A program made the position numbers and the translations under genes. Shown here one piece after another: positions 53,779-64,000 of a stretch of DNA of 64,000 bases (positions are counted from its first letter, which is position 1; each line of letters begins with the position of its first letter). Origin of the DNA: Borreliella garinii (GTDB taxonomy: Bacteria; Spirochaetota; Spirochaetia; Borreliales; Borreliaceae); NCBI RefSeq assembly GCF_001922545.1, contig NZ_CP018744.1, positions 124,001-188,000 on the forward strand, read 5' to 3'. Under the pieces are notes generated by a model. The model was not told the DNA's origin. It did not search any database and saw only the letters and a list, made by a program, of their open reading frames with translations.

Positions 53779-54967
53779 TCCTTAATTCTTTTAAATAAAA
53801 TCCTTTGGATTCGCCAGGAACTATTTTATTCTGAAAGAAATCTTTATATTCTTCAAAATTTGCATTATTTCTATTTTTTATAAGTCCATCAAGATCCCAT
53901 AATTTAACAACATCAAAAGCACCTTTTTCAATGGTAAATTCATAAATAATCATAATATTGCCAGATCCATAAGAACAAAACAATATCTTTTCTCCTGTAA
54001 TATCTTTCTTGGAGAACACTCTTTTTAAATAAAATGCTAAAGATAGAAAAATTGAACCCGTATACAAATTCCCCACTTCCATAGCAGCTTCAACTCCATC
54101 GTAAAAATCTATTGATTCTAAATAAGCATTCCTAACAGATTCATCATCACTATAATATTTTTTTAAAATATAATGCATTGAATCTATCGGCATTTTAGCA
54201 AAAGGAACATGCAAAATAAACCTATAATTAGAAAATAAATCTTTAATACTAAGTTGCTTTTTGGCAGCAAAATCTTTTAAAGCATTTTCGTTTGCATTAT
54301 TGTAACATTCAACTGAATATTGACCCCGCACCTTAGCTTCAACGCTTCCAAAAGGTCTAAAAAAATCATCAACATCATCGGTATAAACTCCAAATTCAGA
54401 TAAATTAATAGAGAGTAGCTTTGGATTTTTTTCAACCAGAATTGCAGTTGCACCAGCTCCTTGGGTAATCTCGGCTGTAGTAAGATTGCTATAATGCGCA
54501 ATATCTGAAGAAAAAACTATACCATATTCAGAATTATTAGAATGGCTTAAAACACTTGCTGCAGTGTGTAAAGAAATAGCAGCACCAGCGCACGCATGCT
54601 GAACTTGGAAAGTTAGAAAATTATTTCCCAAACAAATACCAGACTGCTTTAAAGCTCCAAAAACATAAGAAGAAATTGCCTTTGAATGATCAACACCTGT
54701 CTCAGTTCCACCTAAAAGCATTCTAATTTTGTTTAAATCAAGATTATTGTTGTCAAAAATAAGCTTAACAGCTGAACTTGCCATTGTTACACTATCCTCA
54801 TTGGGACTGGTAAACCTAAAACCTTTTTGCAGGGTTGCATCTATCGCTCTATTGATTTTTTTAAAAAAAACTTCATTGGAAGAATATAAAGGATTTTCCA
54901 AAAGAACAGAAAAGTCTAAATAATTTAAAGGTAAAAAAATCCTAATATCACTAATACCTATTTTCAT
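53744..54967 (-). CDS. mvaS: Hydroxymethylglutaryl-CoA synthase
   Basis: Condenses acetyl-CoA and acetoacetyl-CoA to HMG-CoA. 407 aa, thiolase fold. [20 protein letters not shown] and [16 protein letters not shown] (nucleophile Cys126) are visible, with [15 protein letters not shown], and HVPFAKMP near the C-terminal half. First gene of the mevalonate operon (B31 BB0683), ATG at 54967 after GAGGAATAT. No acetoacetyl-CoA thiolase is present here; it must lie elsewhere. A likely -10 (TATAAT, minus strand, 55008-55003) sits in the 93-bp divergent gap with mnmA. Confidence 0.95.
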   Translation of the reverse strand: MKIGISDIRIFLPLNYLDFSVLLENPLYSSNEVFFKKINRAIDATLQKGFRFTSPNEDSVTMASSAVKLIFDNNNLDLNKIRMLLGGTETGVDHSKAISSYVFGALKQSGICLGNNFLTFQVQHACAGAAISLHTAASVLSHSNNSEYGIVFSSDIAHYSNLTTAEITQGAGATAILVEKNPKLLSINLSEFGVYTDDVDDFFRPFGSVEAKVRGQYSVECYNNANENALKDFAAKKQLSIKDLFSNYRFILHVPFAKMPIDSMHYILKKYYSDDESVRNAYLESIDFYDGVEAAMEVGNLYTGSIFLSLAFYLKRVFSKKDITGEKILFCSYGSGNIMIIYEFTIEKGAFDVVKLWDLDGLIKNRNNANFEEYKDFFQNKIVPGESKGFYLKELRNDGYRVYGYRA

Positions 54968-55009
54968 ATATTCCTCGGTGCATTAATGGATTTAAGTATT
55001 ATATTATAA

Positions 55010-55039
55010 TTTACAAAAATTAGCAAAATCTTATATAAT
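55010..55039 (+). promoter_or_regulatory. mnmA promoter
   Basis: TTTACA (55010-55015), 18-nt spacer and TATAAT (55034-55039). The predicted start at about 55046 leaves a 15-nt leader holding the AAAAAGGGAAG ribosome site. It is divergent from the mevalonate operon promoter. Confidence 0.55.
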
Positions 55040-55060
55040 GAAACCTAAAAAGGGAAGTTT

Positions 55061-56128
55061 ATGAAAATAGCCGTACTTTTATCTGGAGGAGTTGATAGTT
55101 CTGTTGCCCTTTATAAAGTTATAAACAAAGGATATACAAATATAAAATGCTATTATCTAAAAATTTGGCTTGAAGATGAACTGTCTTATATTGGAAACTG
55201 CCCTTGGCAAGAAGATTTAAATTACGTTGAAGCTGTATGTAATAAATTTAATGTACCATATGAAATAATAAACTTTCAAAAAGAATATTATAACAAAGTA
55301 GTAAGCTATACTATTGAAGAACTAAAAAATGGCAATACCCCAAGTCCAGATATTTTTTGTAATCAAAGAATAAAGTTTGGAGCATTTTTTGAGAAAATTA
55401 ATGAACAGTATGATTTGGTTGTCACAGGACATTACGCCAGAATACAAAAAAAAGAGAAAAAGTTTTTTTTAAAACAGGCAAAAGATAAAATTAAAGACCA
55501 AAGCTACTTTTTATCTCATCTCTCTCAAGAACAAATGTCAAAACTATGCTTCCCCCTAGGAACATTGTTTAAAAGCGAAGTAAGACAAATAGCTAAAAGC
55601 ATAAATTTGCCCAACAAAGATAGAAAAGACAGTCAAGGTATTTGCTTTTTAGGAAAAATTAAATATAACGAATTTATAAAATATCATCTTGGCGAGAAAA
55701 AAGGCAATATAGTTGAAAAAGAAACAGGAAAAATAATAGGAATTCACAACGGATATTGGTTTTTTACAGTTGGCCAAAGAAGAGGAATAAAACTTAGCAA
55801 CGGACCTTGGTTCGTCATAGAAAAAGACTTAAAAAAAAATATTATATATATCTCACATAACGAGAATTATTTAAAACAAGCAAAGCGCAAATTTTTAGTT
55901 CACGAAATACATTGGATAAATGGCATGCCTTCAGATTTTGAAAATTTCAAAATTAAAATAAGGCATGGTGAAAAAAAATACTCATGCAAATTAAGACTTA
56001 TTACAAATAACTTAATTGAAATTTATTTAAATAAAAAAGATCATGGGATCTCTCCGGGGCAATTTGCAATCTTTTACAAAAATACAGAATGCCTAGGAGG
56101 TGCTAAAATTTTTAAAATTATAGAATAA
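55061..56128 (+). CDS. mnmA: tRNA-specific 2-thiouridylase MnmA
   Basis: Adds sulfur to U34 of tRNA-Glu, -Gln and -Lys. 355 aa. PP-loop [13 protein letters not shown] at residues 8-20, and the two redox cysteines Cys100 ([13 protein letters not shown]) and Cys195 ([11 protein letters not shown]). GHYARI and [19 protein letters not shown] are also diagnostic. Strong AAGGGAAG site. Single rightward gene between the leftward mevalonate and chemoreceptor operons. Confidence 0.96.
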   Translation: MKIAVLLSGGVDSSVALYKVINKGYTNIKCYYLKIWLEDELSYIGNCPWQEDLNYVEAVCNKFNVPYEIINFQKEYYNKVVSYTIEELKNGNTPSPDIFCNQRIKFGAFFEKINEQYDLVVTGHYARIQKKEKKFFLKQAKDKIKDQSYFLSHLSQEQMSKLCFPLGTLFKSEVRQIAKSINLPNKDRKDSQGICFLGKIKYNEFIKYHLGEKKGNIVEKETGKIIGIHNGYWFFTVGQRRGIKLSNGPWFVIEKDLKKNIIYISHNENYLKQAKRKFLVHEIHWINGMPSDFENFKIKIRHGEKKYSCKLRLITNNLIEIYLNKKDHGISPGQFAIFYKNTECLGGAKIFKIIE

Positions 56129-56148
56129 TAAGCCTCCAAAAAGTTAGA

Positions 56149-56167
56149 GAAGATTTTTTCAATCTTC
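56149..56167. terminator. Convergent hairpin between mnmA and mcp5
   Basis: GAAGATT (56149-56155) and AATCTTC (56161-56167) pair perfectly around a 5-nt loop, in the 42-bp gap between the converging stops. Only short T-rich sequence follows on the plus side, so it may serve as a modest bidirectional terminator. Confidence 0.45.
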
Positions 56168-56170
56168 CCC

Positions 56171-58072
56171 TTACTTTTCGATCTTAAAGTAATCAACAGA
56201 TTCTTTTAAATCTTTGACACTCTCTAGCATTTTTTCAGACATAGCAGAAAGTTCTTCACTACTTGAAGCTGTAGTCTGAACTAACTGACTAACCTGTTCT
56301 ATTGCATTTTTAAACTGCTCTATCTGAACACTTTGCTTAGAACTTTCATTAGAAATGTTTTTCACAAGTCTAGCCGTTTGCTCCATACCAGGAACTATTT
56401 GTTCAAAATTTTCCCCAGCACGGCTTGCAACAGTTAAGCTTCTGTTTGCAATATCAATAATCTCTCTTGCTGATTCCTTGCTTTGATCCGCAAGCTTTCT
56501 AACCTCAGCAGCTACCACTTCAAATCCCTTACCTTTTTCACCTACTCGAGCAGCCTCAATCGAGGCATTTAAAGCAAGCAAATTAGTTTGTCTTGTTATC
56601 TCATCAATAATTCCAATTTTCTCAGTAATTATGGTCATTGCCTCAATAGCTTTAACAACAGATTTATGGCCCTCTTTGGTTCTCTCATTAGTATTAACAG
56701 CAATTTTTTCAGTAGTAGATGCATTTTCAGTATTTTCAGAAACACCTTGTGATATTTGTTCAATATTTGCTGTCATTTGCTCTAAAGTAGAAGCCTGCTC
56801 AACAGCACCAGAACTTAAATTCTGACTTGCATTTGCTATTTGAATAGCATTTTCATAAAGGTAATCTAGGTTTTCAATGACCCCTTTAGCAACTGAAGAA
56901 AAATTAGTTCTGAGTTGTTCAAGACCTTCGTATAAACTATACAGCTCCACAGTATCCCATTTGCCAAAATTAACATCTGCAGTAAAATTACCAGAAGCAA
57001 GTCGCTCAGAATATTCTAATATCTTATTCAAAGAAGAGCTCAACCTTTTCACAAGATAAAGAGTTGCAATGGCAAGAATAAGCAATGTAAATACAAAACT
57101 AATACCCAAGATTAAAGATGTGGCTCGCGACATATAATAAAAATCATCCTCTGAAGTTCTCATCAAAAGAATAAATTTACTATTAGACAAATTTAATAAC
57201 ACCTTTTGACTAATTCCCACATATTTTTTACTGTTATTAGGATCATAATAATAAACAGTTGAAATTTCTTTATTTTTTTGCAACAACTCTTCAGATGTTT
57301 TTTTAAGAATGTTAGAATAAGAAGCACTAAGATCAGTCAAAACATCGCCTGGCAATACTGTATGATGAACCAAGAATCTACCCGTAGTATCATAAGCTAA
57401 AGCACGGCCGCTAGAGAGTATTCCAAAATTAATTCCTCTAAAAGACCTATTTATATAATCTACTGAATAAAAAAACATAAAATAACCAAAAATATCGCCT
57501 GTGCCAAAATCTCTTAATGGTATACCTATTAATATATAAGGAATCTGACCTTTTTTATTTCTTATTTTGGAAATATTTTTAACTAAAGACTCCTCAATAG
57601 ATCCAGGATCTGCTAACATGACAAAAGAATTGTAAACAATGCTTTGAGATTCTTTAAGTTTTGTAAAATATTCTCTATCCCCAATAGACTTTCCAAAATC
57701 ACTATTATCCTTAACAGCCGTAGTAAAAACTATTTCACCTTCCTTGTTTGTAACCATCATATTACTACCGGTTTGAACAAGAATTTCAGATTGATCTGAA
57801 ATGAAATTCAACCTTTTGGATCTAATTTTACTAGCCTCCTTAAATTTTTCAGCAGAATTGAAATACATGGAACTAACCCTAACTTTCTCTTCCATAGAAG
57901 AAATATAAAGGTTAAAAGAACTTTTAATGTTTCCAATAAGATTTATCATAAGATCAAACTGTTGATCTACCAATTTATTATTAATCAACATTCCAAACAC
58001 AAAAAACAAAATTGATATAAAGAATGCTATAAGAACAAGAACAAGTAGCAACATCCTAGCTTTCAGCTTCAT
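56171..58072 (-). CDS. mcp5: Methyl-accepting chemotaxis protein (Mcp5-like)
   Basis: Transmembrane chemoreceptor, 633 aa. An N-terminal TM (about 8-30), a large periplasmic sensor of the dCache type (about 35-315), a second TM (about 320-342), a HAMP domain, and a cytoplasmic signalling domain with the conserved hairpin tip [40 protein letters not shown]. It signals to CheA via CheW; the ligand is unknown. Start is ATG 58072, with AAAGAGGTGG upstream; a GTG three codons earlier is in frame. B31 BB0681. Follows mcp4 by 30 bp in the same direction. Confidence 0.93.
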   Translation of the reverse strand: MKLKARMLLLVLVLIAFFISILFFVFGMLINNKLVDQQFDLMINLIGNIKSSFNLYISSMEEKVRVSSMYFNSAEKFKEASKIRSKRLNFISDQSEILVQTGSNMMVTNKEGEIVFTTAVKDNSDFGKSIGDREYFTKLKESQSIVYNSFVMLADPGSIEESLVKNISKIRNKKGQIPYILIGIPLRDFGTGDIFGYFMFFYSVDYINRSFRGINFGILSSGRALAYDTTGRFLVHHTVLPGDVLTDLSASYSNILKKTSEELLQKNKEISTVYYYDPNNSKKYVGISQKVLLNLSNSKFILLMRTSEDDFYYMSRATSLILGISFVFTLLILAIATLYLVKRLSSSLNKILEYSERLASGNFTADVNFGKWDTVELYSLYEGLEQLRTNFSSVAKGVIENLDYLYENAIQIANASQNLSSGAVEQASTLEQMTANIEQISQGVSENTENASTTEKIAVNTNERTKEGHKSVVKAIEAMTIITEKIGIIDEITRQTNLLALNASIEAARVGEKGKGFEVVAAEVRKLADQSKESAREIIDIANRSLTVASRAGENFEQIVPGMEQTARLVKNISNESSKQSVQIEQFKNAIEQVSQLVQTTASSSEELSAMSEKMLESVKDLKESVDYFKIEK

Positions 58073-58102
58073 ACTAACCACCTCTTTTACAAAAAATAAA
58101 TT

Positions 58103-60364
58103 CTAAAACTCTGAAAAATCATCATCAAAATTTAAATCCTTATCAGCAATATCGATAGCTTTTTTAGGATCAACCCGCTTATTAATAGTTCTTGCAGAAG
58201 GCTCGCTTTCAACACTTAAAGAATGATTACTATGCCTAATGCCATTTAAAGTAGAGATTTCATTGCCTTTCAAATCTTGATTTTCATCTTTAAAAGAATT
58301 TTCAGGACAATCCATCAACCTGAAATCATAATCGCCATCTTCCAGATTTTCAATCTTAGAATCTTTAATCTTGAAAAATAATACAGATTTTCTGAGTTCC
58401 TTAGACTTTTCTAACATTTTATCGGACATGCTAGAAAGTTGCTCACTACTTGAAGCTGAAGACTGAACAACTTCTCCAACCTGGTCTAAAGCCATTTTAA
58501 ATTGAGCAATCTGATCGCTCTGCTTAGAGCTGCCTTCTGAAATTTTTTTGACAAGATTAGCTGTTTCTTCTATTTCAGGCAACATTTCTTTGAAGATCAC
58601 TCCAGCTTCGGTTGCTACCTTAGAGTTATCTTCAACCAACTCTCCAATCTCAAGAGCCGAAATTTTACTAAGATCAGCTAACTTTCTAATCTCACTAGCT
58701 ACAACAGCAAATCCCTTTCCTTCATCACCTGCTCTTGCGGCTTCAATAGCAGCATTCAAAGCAAGTAAATTGGTTTTTCTAGCTATTTCTTCAATAACGC
58801 TAACTTTCTCTACAATATCTTGCATAGCAATAACAGATTCTTCAACAGCCTTACCGCCTATCTGAGAATTTTCATTGGTCTTTAAAGCTATTTGCTCAGT
58901 TTCATAAGAATTATTAGCGCTCATATTAACACCTGACGCTATTTGCTCAACATTGGCTGACATTTCTTCAAGAGCAGATGCCTGCTGTAACGCACTAGAA
59001 CTTAAATTTTGACTTGAACTGGCAACTTCTAAACTTGCCTTATTTACATAGCTAATATTTCTCAAAACACTAGCAATTGCTACAGAAATAGCTTTTTTCA
59101 TTTTCACAACCTGAAGACTTAACATGCCAAGCTCATCAAAATAATCATCACCATCATCAAGGGCATAATCTTTGTCTAAATCTCCCTTAACCATATCTTG
59201 AACTAAAACTCTAATTGCGTTTAAACGAAAACTAATAATCCTATCTATTCTCATTAAAAGAACAATGCTTAATGAAATAATGCCTAAAACTGAATATAAG
59301 ATATACTGAAATTTTAGACTAGATATTACTCCGTAAATATCTTTATAAGGAAGTCTAGCAATAAGCACCCCACCTTTCTCTCCTAATTTACTACTTATGG
59401 GCAACAATGCATAATAACACTCTTCTCCCATTTCGGAGAATAATATTCTATCAATAGTGTAAACCGACACTTCAGTAGGAACATTTGATAAAAGAGGTGG
59501 CTTAGAAAAAACATCTTTAAGAATATTTAAAAATTTAGAACTAACCCTACTGGTTTCATTGTATTCTTCAAAAGGATTAACTGCTATATTATTAGAATCC
59601 ACATAAACAAAATTACCCCTTTTATAAAAACCAAATCTAAATCTATCAAAACTGTCTGCTAAAACATCATTAAGCAAATATCCAGCCAAATATCCACAAA
59701 CAAGCTTATCTTCTGGAGAGAATACAGGCACAATTATTGCAAAAGCCTTTTTTTCACTTTGCCTAGACCTAACGGCAACTTCTGCCGATATTCCTTCAGA
59801 AAGATTTGAATACCAGCCTATAAATTTTAATTGGTTTTGCTTATAATCCTCAATTGCTTTTTTAAAATAATTAGTATTGGCCTCAGAATGTCCAAAATCC
59901 ATATTATTTTCATGCCTTGTGCTAACAATTATTCTTCCTTCAAAATCAAAAAATGCGAATTCTTCAAAAAGGGTATCATTTTTAAGGTTAGTCATAAAAT
60001 TGTATAAGTATTGTCGATATTTTTTATTCACCTTTACAGAATCAATAACAAATTTTGAATTTTTTCTTAAATCTACCAATTCAGACTCAGAGAAATCTTT
60101 TCCTCTATTCTCGGAAATTGCAAATTCTGATATAGTTTCAAGTGCTAAATTAGAAGCTGCGCCGTTGATTATAACATATAAAGTATCCAAAAAAGATTGC
60201 GTAGAAAAAGCTGCTCTTCTTAATTGCGCCCTTGTAAGCTGCTTATAATAATCTTCTAAATAACCACATAAAACAAAATTAAAAATCATAGAAAAAAGTA
60301 ACAGTATAAAAATTAAAAACAATAATAAAAATCCAACAAAACTGTATTTAAGCTTCACAAGCAT
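58103..60364 (-). CDS. mcp4: Methyl-accepting chemotaxis protein (Mcp4-like) with long C-terminal tail
   Basis: 753 aa. Same plan as its neighbour: TM1 (about 10-34), dCache sensor with [18 protein letters not shown] and the small-ligand-type motif [11 protein letters not shown]2 (about 350-370), HAMP, and signal domain tip [40 protein letters not shown]. After the signalling domain it carries roughly 85 extra, acidic, low-complexity residues ending DDDFSEF, not the CheR-tethering NWETF type. B31 BB0680. ATG at 60364 with GAGGTAG upstream. First of the two-gene receptor unit. Confidence 0.92.
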   Translation of the reverse strand: MLVKLKYSFVGFLLLFLIFILLLFSMIFNFVLCGYLEDYYKQLTRAQLRRAAFSTQSFLDTLYVIINGAASNLALETISEFAISENRGKDFSESELVDLRKNSKFVIDSVKVNKKYRQYLYNFMTNLKNDTLFEEFAFFDFEGRIIVSTRHENNMDFGHSEANTNYFKKAIEDYKQNQLKFIGWYSNLSEGISAEVAVRSRQSEKKAFAIIVPVFSPEDKLVCGYLAGYLLNDVLADSFDRFRFGFYKRGNFVYVDSNNIAVNPFEEYNETSRVSSKFLNILKDVFSKPPLLSNVPTEVSVYTIDRILFSEMGEECYYALLPISSKLGEKGGVLIARLPYKDIYGVISSLKFQYILYSVLGIISLSIVLLMRIDRIISFRLNAIRVLVQDMVKGDLDKDYALDDGDDYFDELGMLSLQVVKMKKAISVAIASVLRNISYVNKASLEVASSSQNLSSSALQQASALEEMSANVEQIASGVNMSANNSYETEQIALKTNENSQIGGKAVEESVIAMQDIVEKVSVIEEIARKTNLLALNAAIEAARAGDEGKGFAVVASEIRKLADLSKISALEIGELVEDNSKVATEAGVIFKEMLPEIEETANLVKKISEGSSKQSDQIAQFKMALDQVGEVVQSSASSSEQLSSMSDKMLEKSKELRKSVLFFKIKDSKIENLEDGDYDFRLMDCPENSFKDENQDLKGNEISTLNGIRHSNHSLSVESEPSARTINKRVDPKKAIDIADKDLNFDDDFSEF

Positions 60365-60521
60365 AATAAACTACCTCACAAATCATCTACTTATTTAATC
60401 AAACAAACTTAAGATCAAAAGGGTATTAAAAAAAATATTACAGCAAAAAATTAAAAACTCTTAAAATATTAAAAGATATTTTTACAATATGAAAAACAAG
60501 TTATAAGCTACATATTAAATG

Positions 60522-61448
60522 TTAATGCTTTTTATAGGGTATTCCTAAAAACTTGGGCGCATAACTTCTTTTTGAAAAAAAGATAAGACTTAAAATAACA
60601 ATTAAATACGGAGTAATAACTAACATTTTAGGAGGCATTATTAAAGACAAAAAAGACGATTGAGCCAAAACAATCGCCAAGGTTTTAACAAATGAAAATA
60701 AAAAACTACCCATTAAAATCCCCAAAGGCGTCCATTTTCCAAAAATTAACATCACAATAGCAATAAAACCTTGTCCACCTGTAATCCCTTGCACATAGCT
60801 TGATGCAATCACTGTTGTAAGAATAGCACCCGAAACCCCTGCTAAAAAACCACTCAAAAGAACACAAAAAAATCTAATTTTATTTACACTAACTCCAACA
60901 GACTCCAATACCTCTGGATTTTCACCACTAGCATTAATTCTAAGCCCAATTTTAGTATATTTGAAAACAATATGAAGTAAAACCACACCTAGCATTGCAA
61001 TGTATACAGAATATCTTTTGCCAAAAATTTGGAATATAAAAGACGTTTTGCTTAAAATTCCATCAAAAAGTATTGGCAACTTTATATCTATAGGCGGAGT
61101 TGAAATAGAAGAAAAAATCAAAGTGCTTGTAAAAACAGCAATAGCGGGCCCTAAAAAATTAAGCGCCATTCCAGTTATAATTTGATCTGATTTTAAAAAA
61201 ATTGTAAAAACAGCGTGCAAAATAGCAAGCGCAAGACCTGCTAATCCACCAACAAAAATTGAAAATAATGGGTCATTTGTAAAATATGCAACTGTGGCTC
61301 CTGAAAATGCTCCTATTGTCATTATTCCTTCAAGTCCAATATTAATAATTCCACTTTTCTCACTTATAAGACCACCAAGGCCAGCTAAAATTAAGGTTTG
61401 AGAATTTATTAGAGTTTCACTAATTAAAAATATTATTACGTTTGACAC
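60522..61448 (-). CDS. ABC transporter permease, BmpA-type nucleoside importer, subunit 2
   Basis: Inner-membrane permease of the BPD_transp_2 (RbsC/YufQ) family, about nine transmembrane helices in 308 aa. Typical stretches are LAGLGGLISEKSGIINIGLEGIMTIGAFSGA and GQGFIAIVMLIFGKWTPLGILMGS, both characteristic of nucleoside/BMP importers. The frame opens at a GTG at 61457, but AAGGTG lies 6 nt before a second GTG at 61448, my choice. It overlaps the upstream permease by about 29 nt. Last gene of the cluster here. The substrate-binding Bmp lipoproteins are encoded elsewhere. Confidence 0.88.
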   Translation of the reverse strand: MSNVIIFLISETLINSQTLILAGLGGLISEKSGIINIGLEGIMTIGAFSGATVAYFTNDPLFSIFVGGLAGLALAILHAVFTIFLKSDQIITGMALNFLGPAIAVFTSTLIFSSISTPPIDIKLPILFDGILSKTSFIFQIFGKRYSVYIAMLGVVLLHIVFKYTKIGLRINASGENPEVLESVGVSVNKIRFFCVLLSGFLAGVSGAILTTVIASSYVQGITGGQGFIAIVMLIFGKWTPLGILMGSFLFSFVKTLAIVLAQSSFLSLIMPPKMLVITPYLIVILSLIFFSKRSYAPKFLGIPYKKH

Positions 61449-62571
61449 TCTTAACACCTTTTAAAAAGATTTTATTTAAAAAATAACTAGCAGAAATTAC
61501 AAGAACAATTATTCCCATCATCAAGGATACAATTGAAGATGGAAGACCCATTAAACTTTGAACCCTACTACTTCCATAAAGCAATATAGAAAAAAGAATA
61601 CTAGAAAATAGTATGCCAATCGGCGAATTGTTTCCTATCAAAGACACAGCTATCCCATTAAAACCAATTCCTTCCATATAAGAAAGCTTAAATATGGCTT
61701 TATTAACACCCATAATTTGAATAGCACCAGCAAGACCCGCAACAGCTGCTGAGAGAAACATTGAAAAGATTAGCACGGCCTTTACATTAATGCCCATGTA
61801 TCTTGAAGCTTCAATATTATTTCCTATGGCATTTATTTTAAATCCAATAATAGTTTTATTAAGCAAAAACCATATTAAAATAGCAAAAATTATGCCCAAA
61901 ATTATTCCAAAATGAAGCGGCGCTTTTAAAAGCTCATTAATAAAAGGATGAGAAGATCTAAAAGCAAGACCTTCTGGTGAAAGCTTCCAAGAACCTAAAA
62001 AATCAATAAATGCACTTTCTTTAATGGACTTTGAAAAATCACTATTATCTCTTTTAATAAAACTAAAATCCAAAATTATATTATTCAAATGAAATAATAT
62101 CCAATTAAACATTATTCCTGAAATCACTTCGCTAATATTGAATTTAGCTTTTAAATATCCAATTAAAATCCCTAAACTACCTGCCGCTAAAAAAGTAATA
62201 ATAAAAATAGTAATTACATGTAAAATTGGAGGCATATCAAGGAAAATCGATGCTATTAAAGCAACAATAGATCCTAGTATAAACTGACCTTCGACCCCAA
62301 TATTGAAAAGGCCTGTTTTCAAAGAAATACCAATAGAAAGCCCTGTAAAAATCAAAGGAGATGCATAACTTAAAACATAACCCAAATGTTTGGGGGACGA
62401 GAATAAAATCTCCAGTATTATAAAATACATTCTAAAAGGAGAATAACCAAGCCCCATCACCACTAGTCCAACGATTAAAAATCCAACAAATAGAGCAAAA
62501 ATACTAACAAATGCTGAAGAATTTAAAATTTTTAATATAAATTTGCTGCATATGTTTTTACTAATTGTCAT
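61420..62571 (-). CDS. ABC transporter permease, BmpA-type nucleoside importer, subunit 1
   Basis: 383 aa, about ten transmembrane helices. GLSIGISLKTGLFNIGVEGQFILGSIVALIA and MEGIGFNGIAVSLIGNNSPIGILFSSILFS are the hallmark blocks of the YufP/NupB-like permease that pairs with a second permease and a double ATPase. Its ATG directly abuts the ATPase stop (TAA ATG). Family knowledge points to purine nucleoside import, consistent with Borrelia lacking de novo purine synthesis; the specificity is inferred. Confidence 0.9.
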   Translation of the reverse strand: MTISKNICSKFILKILNSSAFVSIFALFVGFLIVGLVVMGLGYSPFRMYFIILEILFSSPKHLGYVLSYASPLIFTGLSIGISLKTGLFNIGVEGQFILGSIVALIASIFLDMPPILHVITIFIITFLAAGSLGILIGYLKAKFNISEVISGIMFNWILFHLNNIILDFSFIKRDNSDFSKSIKESAFIDFLGSWKLSPEGLAFRSSHPFINELLKAPLHFGIILGIIFAILIWFLLNKTIIGFKINAIGNNIEASRYMGINVKAVLIFSMFLSAAVAGLAGAIQIMGVNKAIFKLSYMEGIGFNGIAVSLIGNNSPIGILFSSILFSILLYGSSRVQSLMGLPSSIVSLMMGIIVLVISASYFLNKIFLKGVKSVKRNNIFN

Positions 62572-64000
62572 TTAGCTTAAACCTATCATCATTTTACCAA
62601 TAACATCAATATCAAAATTGTCCTCTAAAATACCCACTATCCTCCCATCATGCATTACGGCTATTCTGTCACAAACATTAACAAGCTCATCAAGCTCAAG
62701 AGAAACCAACAAAACGGATCTACCTGCATCTCTTTGCTCTATTATTCTTTTATAAATATTCTCAACAGCTCCAACATCAAGACCTCTTGTTGGCTGAATA
62801 GCTAAAAGAATATCTGGCTCTAAACTAATCTCACGAGCAATAATAACTTTTTGCTGATTGCCTCCAGATAAATATTTTACCTTATTTAAAATACCTCTTG
62901 GCCTAATATCAAAATAATTTACAAGTTGGTTGCTCAATTTTTTTAAAATGTTAAGATCAAACCCTACAAATTGTCTTTTAACCTTATCAAATTGTCTTTT
63001 AATAAAATTGAAAAAATTAAATTTTAAATCAAAACTACTCTTTAAACGATTTTTTTTTAATCCTAAATAATCGGGATTATCAAAGCTCTTAAGTCCAATA
63101 TTTTGCATAACATTGAATTCTAAAATAAGACCATGTCTTTGCCTGTCCGAAGGAATATTGCCAATTTTTTTATCTATTATTTGCTTAATCGTTAAACCTT
63201 TTAGAGATTCTAGACTCCCTGAAGAATTTTTTTTAAAAATATCACCCTTAAATATGCTTTTTAAACCCAAAATTGCATCAACTAAATCTTCTTGGCCACT
63301 TCCCTCAATACCAGATATCCCAAGAATTTCACCATTTCTCAGATTAAGATTAACGTCTTTAACTTTTAAAACCCCCCTCTCATCTTTAACACTTAGATTC
63401 TTTATTTCAAGAACATTAAAATGATTTTCAAATTGAATTTTAGATGAGCGAAGTGAAACCTCTTTGCCTATCATTAATTTTGTAAGATCCTTGTCATTAA
63501 TCTCAGCAATATCAACAGTTTTAACAGCCCTCCCAAGGCGCATAATTGTGCATCGCTTTGCAATAGATCTAATTTCTTTTATTTTATGAGTAATAAGTAT
63601 TACAGTATGACCCTCTTGAGTTAGTACCTTTAAAATATTTATAAAATCATCAACTTCACTAGGAGCAAGCACTGCAGTAGGTTCATCAAAAATAATAATA
63701 TCTGCATTTCGATAAAGCACTTTCAATATCTCTATTTTTTGCTCCATGCCAACACTTAGGTCTTCAACCTTTTTCTCTAAATCTATCTTTAAACCATACT
63801 TTTCCGAAAGATAATTTATTTTTCTTTTAGCTTGTTTGTAATCAAGAAAACCAAATTTTGAATTTTCATATCCTAAAATAATATTCTGAACAGCGGTAAA
63901 TTGTGGAATTAACATAAAATGCTGAAAAACCATTCCAATCCCATTGTGAATGGTCTCGCTTGAATCCTTAAAGCTTACTTCTTGGCCTTTTAAAATAATT
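62572..64000 (-). CDS. ABC transporter ATPase, tandem domain, nucleoside import (5' end missing)
   Basis: The C-terminal three-quarters of a sugar/nucleoside-type double ATPase (RbsA/NupA family). The reading frame continues to the window edge; the first Walker A is outside. Present: the first-domain Q-loop (NGIGMVFQHFML), signature LSVGMEQKIEIL, Walker B IIIFDEPTAVL; second domain with variant P-loop GISGIEGSGQEDLVDAILG, a family signature RHGLILEFNVMQNIGL, LSGGNQQKVIIARE and Walker-B-like PDILLAIQPTRGLDVGAVE. The modified second P-loop is usual in this family. First gene of the leftward group (permeases follow). Confidence 0.92.
   Translation of the reverse strand, partial: IILKGQEVSFKDSSETIHNGIGMVFQHFMLIPQFTAVQNIILGYENSKFGFLDYKQAKRKINYLSEKYGLKIDLEKKVEDLSVGMEQKIEILKVLYRNADIIIFDEPTAVLAPSEVDDFINILKVLTQEGHTVILITHKIKEIRSIAKRCTIMRLGRAVKTVDIAEINDKDLTKLMIGKEVSLRSSKIQFENHFNVLEIKNLSVKDERGVLKVKDVNLNLRNGEILGISGIEGSGQEDLVDAILGLKSIFKGDIFKKNSSGSLESLKGLTIKQIIDKKIGNIPSDRQRHGLILEFNVMQNIGLKSFDNPDYLGLKKNRLKSSFDLKFNFFNFIKRQFDKVKRQFVGFDLNILKKLSNQLVNYFDIRPRGILNKVKYLSGGNQQKVIIAREISLEPDILLAIQPTRGLDVGAVENIYKRIIEQRDAGRSVLLVSLELDELVNVCDRIAVMHDGRIVGILEDNFDIDVIGKMMIGLS

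Noticed and set aside
58548..58865. Rightward frame inside mcp4
   Set aside because: Antisense to the conserved chemoreceptor signalling hairpin; no independent signal.
1..64000. CRISPR arrays, insertion sequences, prophage genes or plasmid partition genes
   Set aside because: No regularly spaced repeats, transposases, integrases or phage proteins occur; the lone ParB-N protein and ParA-type ATPase are not adjacent or paired.

Overview
The window is a stretch of main chromosome from a Lyme-group spirochaete (Borreliella, i.e. Borrelia burgdorferi sensu lato). Supporting evidence is the very low GC content, the dense short-gap gene packing, and genes that together are diagnostic: PlzA, coenzyme A disulfide reductase, a complete mevalonate operon, the Dps protein NapA with a Cys-rich tail, the ROK regulator BadR, and a CAP-domain lipoprotein. 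From memory the order matches the B31 segment from about BB0738 (valS, left edge, cut) down to BB0677 (nucleoside ABC ATPase, right edge, cut). I cannot assign the species within the complex. There are no mobile elements, CRISPR arrays, prophage genes or plasmid-type repeats.

Layout. 1-2472: valS (partial), a tRNA-dihydrouridine synthase and a signal-peptide RlpA, leftward. 2578-3585: tsaC/sua5, rightward. 3798-4583: plzA (c-di-GMP receptor), leftward, with a 297-bp divergent control region holding a perfect 14-bp-arm inverted repeat. 4881-12471: rightward run of class A PBP, ParB-N protein, pgi, gltP and cdr. 12488-16953: leftward run ktrB-ktrA-ParA/MinD ATPase-pfk. 17050-17583: CYTH protein (cyaB), rightward. 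17557-36471: long leftward block of two unknown genes, tRNA-Thr/tRNA-Tyr, mltG-dnaG-rpoD, a zinc-ribbon coiled-coil gene, RNase P RNA, a TPR protein, the shape genes mreBCD-pbp2-rodA, then thrS, pgsA and a secreted unknown. 36588-37820: cca, rightward, overlapping the 3' end of rnc. 37791-40071: unknown zinc-finger gene-coaD-rpmF-acpP-rnc. 40423-45113: badR-ffh-rpsP-khpA-rimM-trmD-rplS. 45391-48009: fusA2 and napA. 48094-48676: CAP lipoprotein and tRNA-Val. 48685-54967: six-gene mevalonate operon. 55061-56128: mnmA. 56171-60364: two chemoreceptors. 60522-64000: BmpA-type nucleoside ABC transporter.

Function. Most of the window is housekeeping: glycolysis, peptidoglycan synthesis and cell shape, translation, isoprenoid precursors and tRNA modification. 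Signalling and adaptation genes are scattered among it (plzA, cyaB, badR, napA, mcp4/5). I found no unmistakably new multi-gene system. The best leads are regulatory DNA: the palindrome upstream of the PBP gene, a near-consensus Per box on the napA promoter, a BadR-type motif on badR's own -10 element, apparently leaderless genes, and 3' antisense overlaps, one involving RNase III itself.
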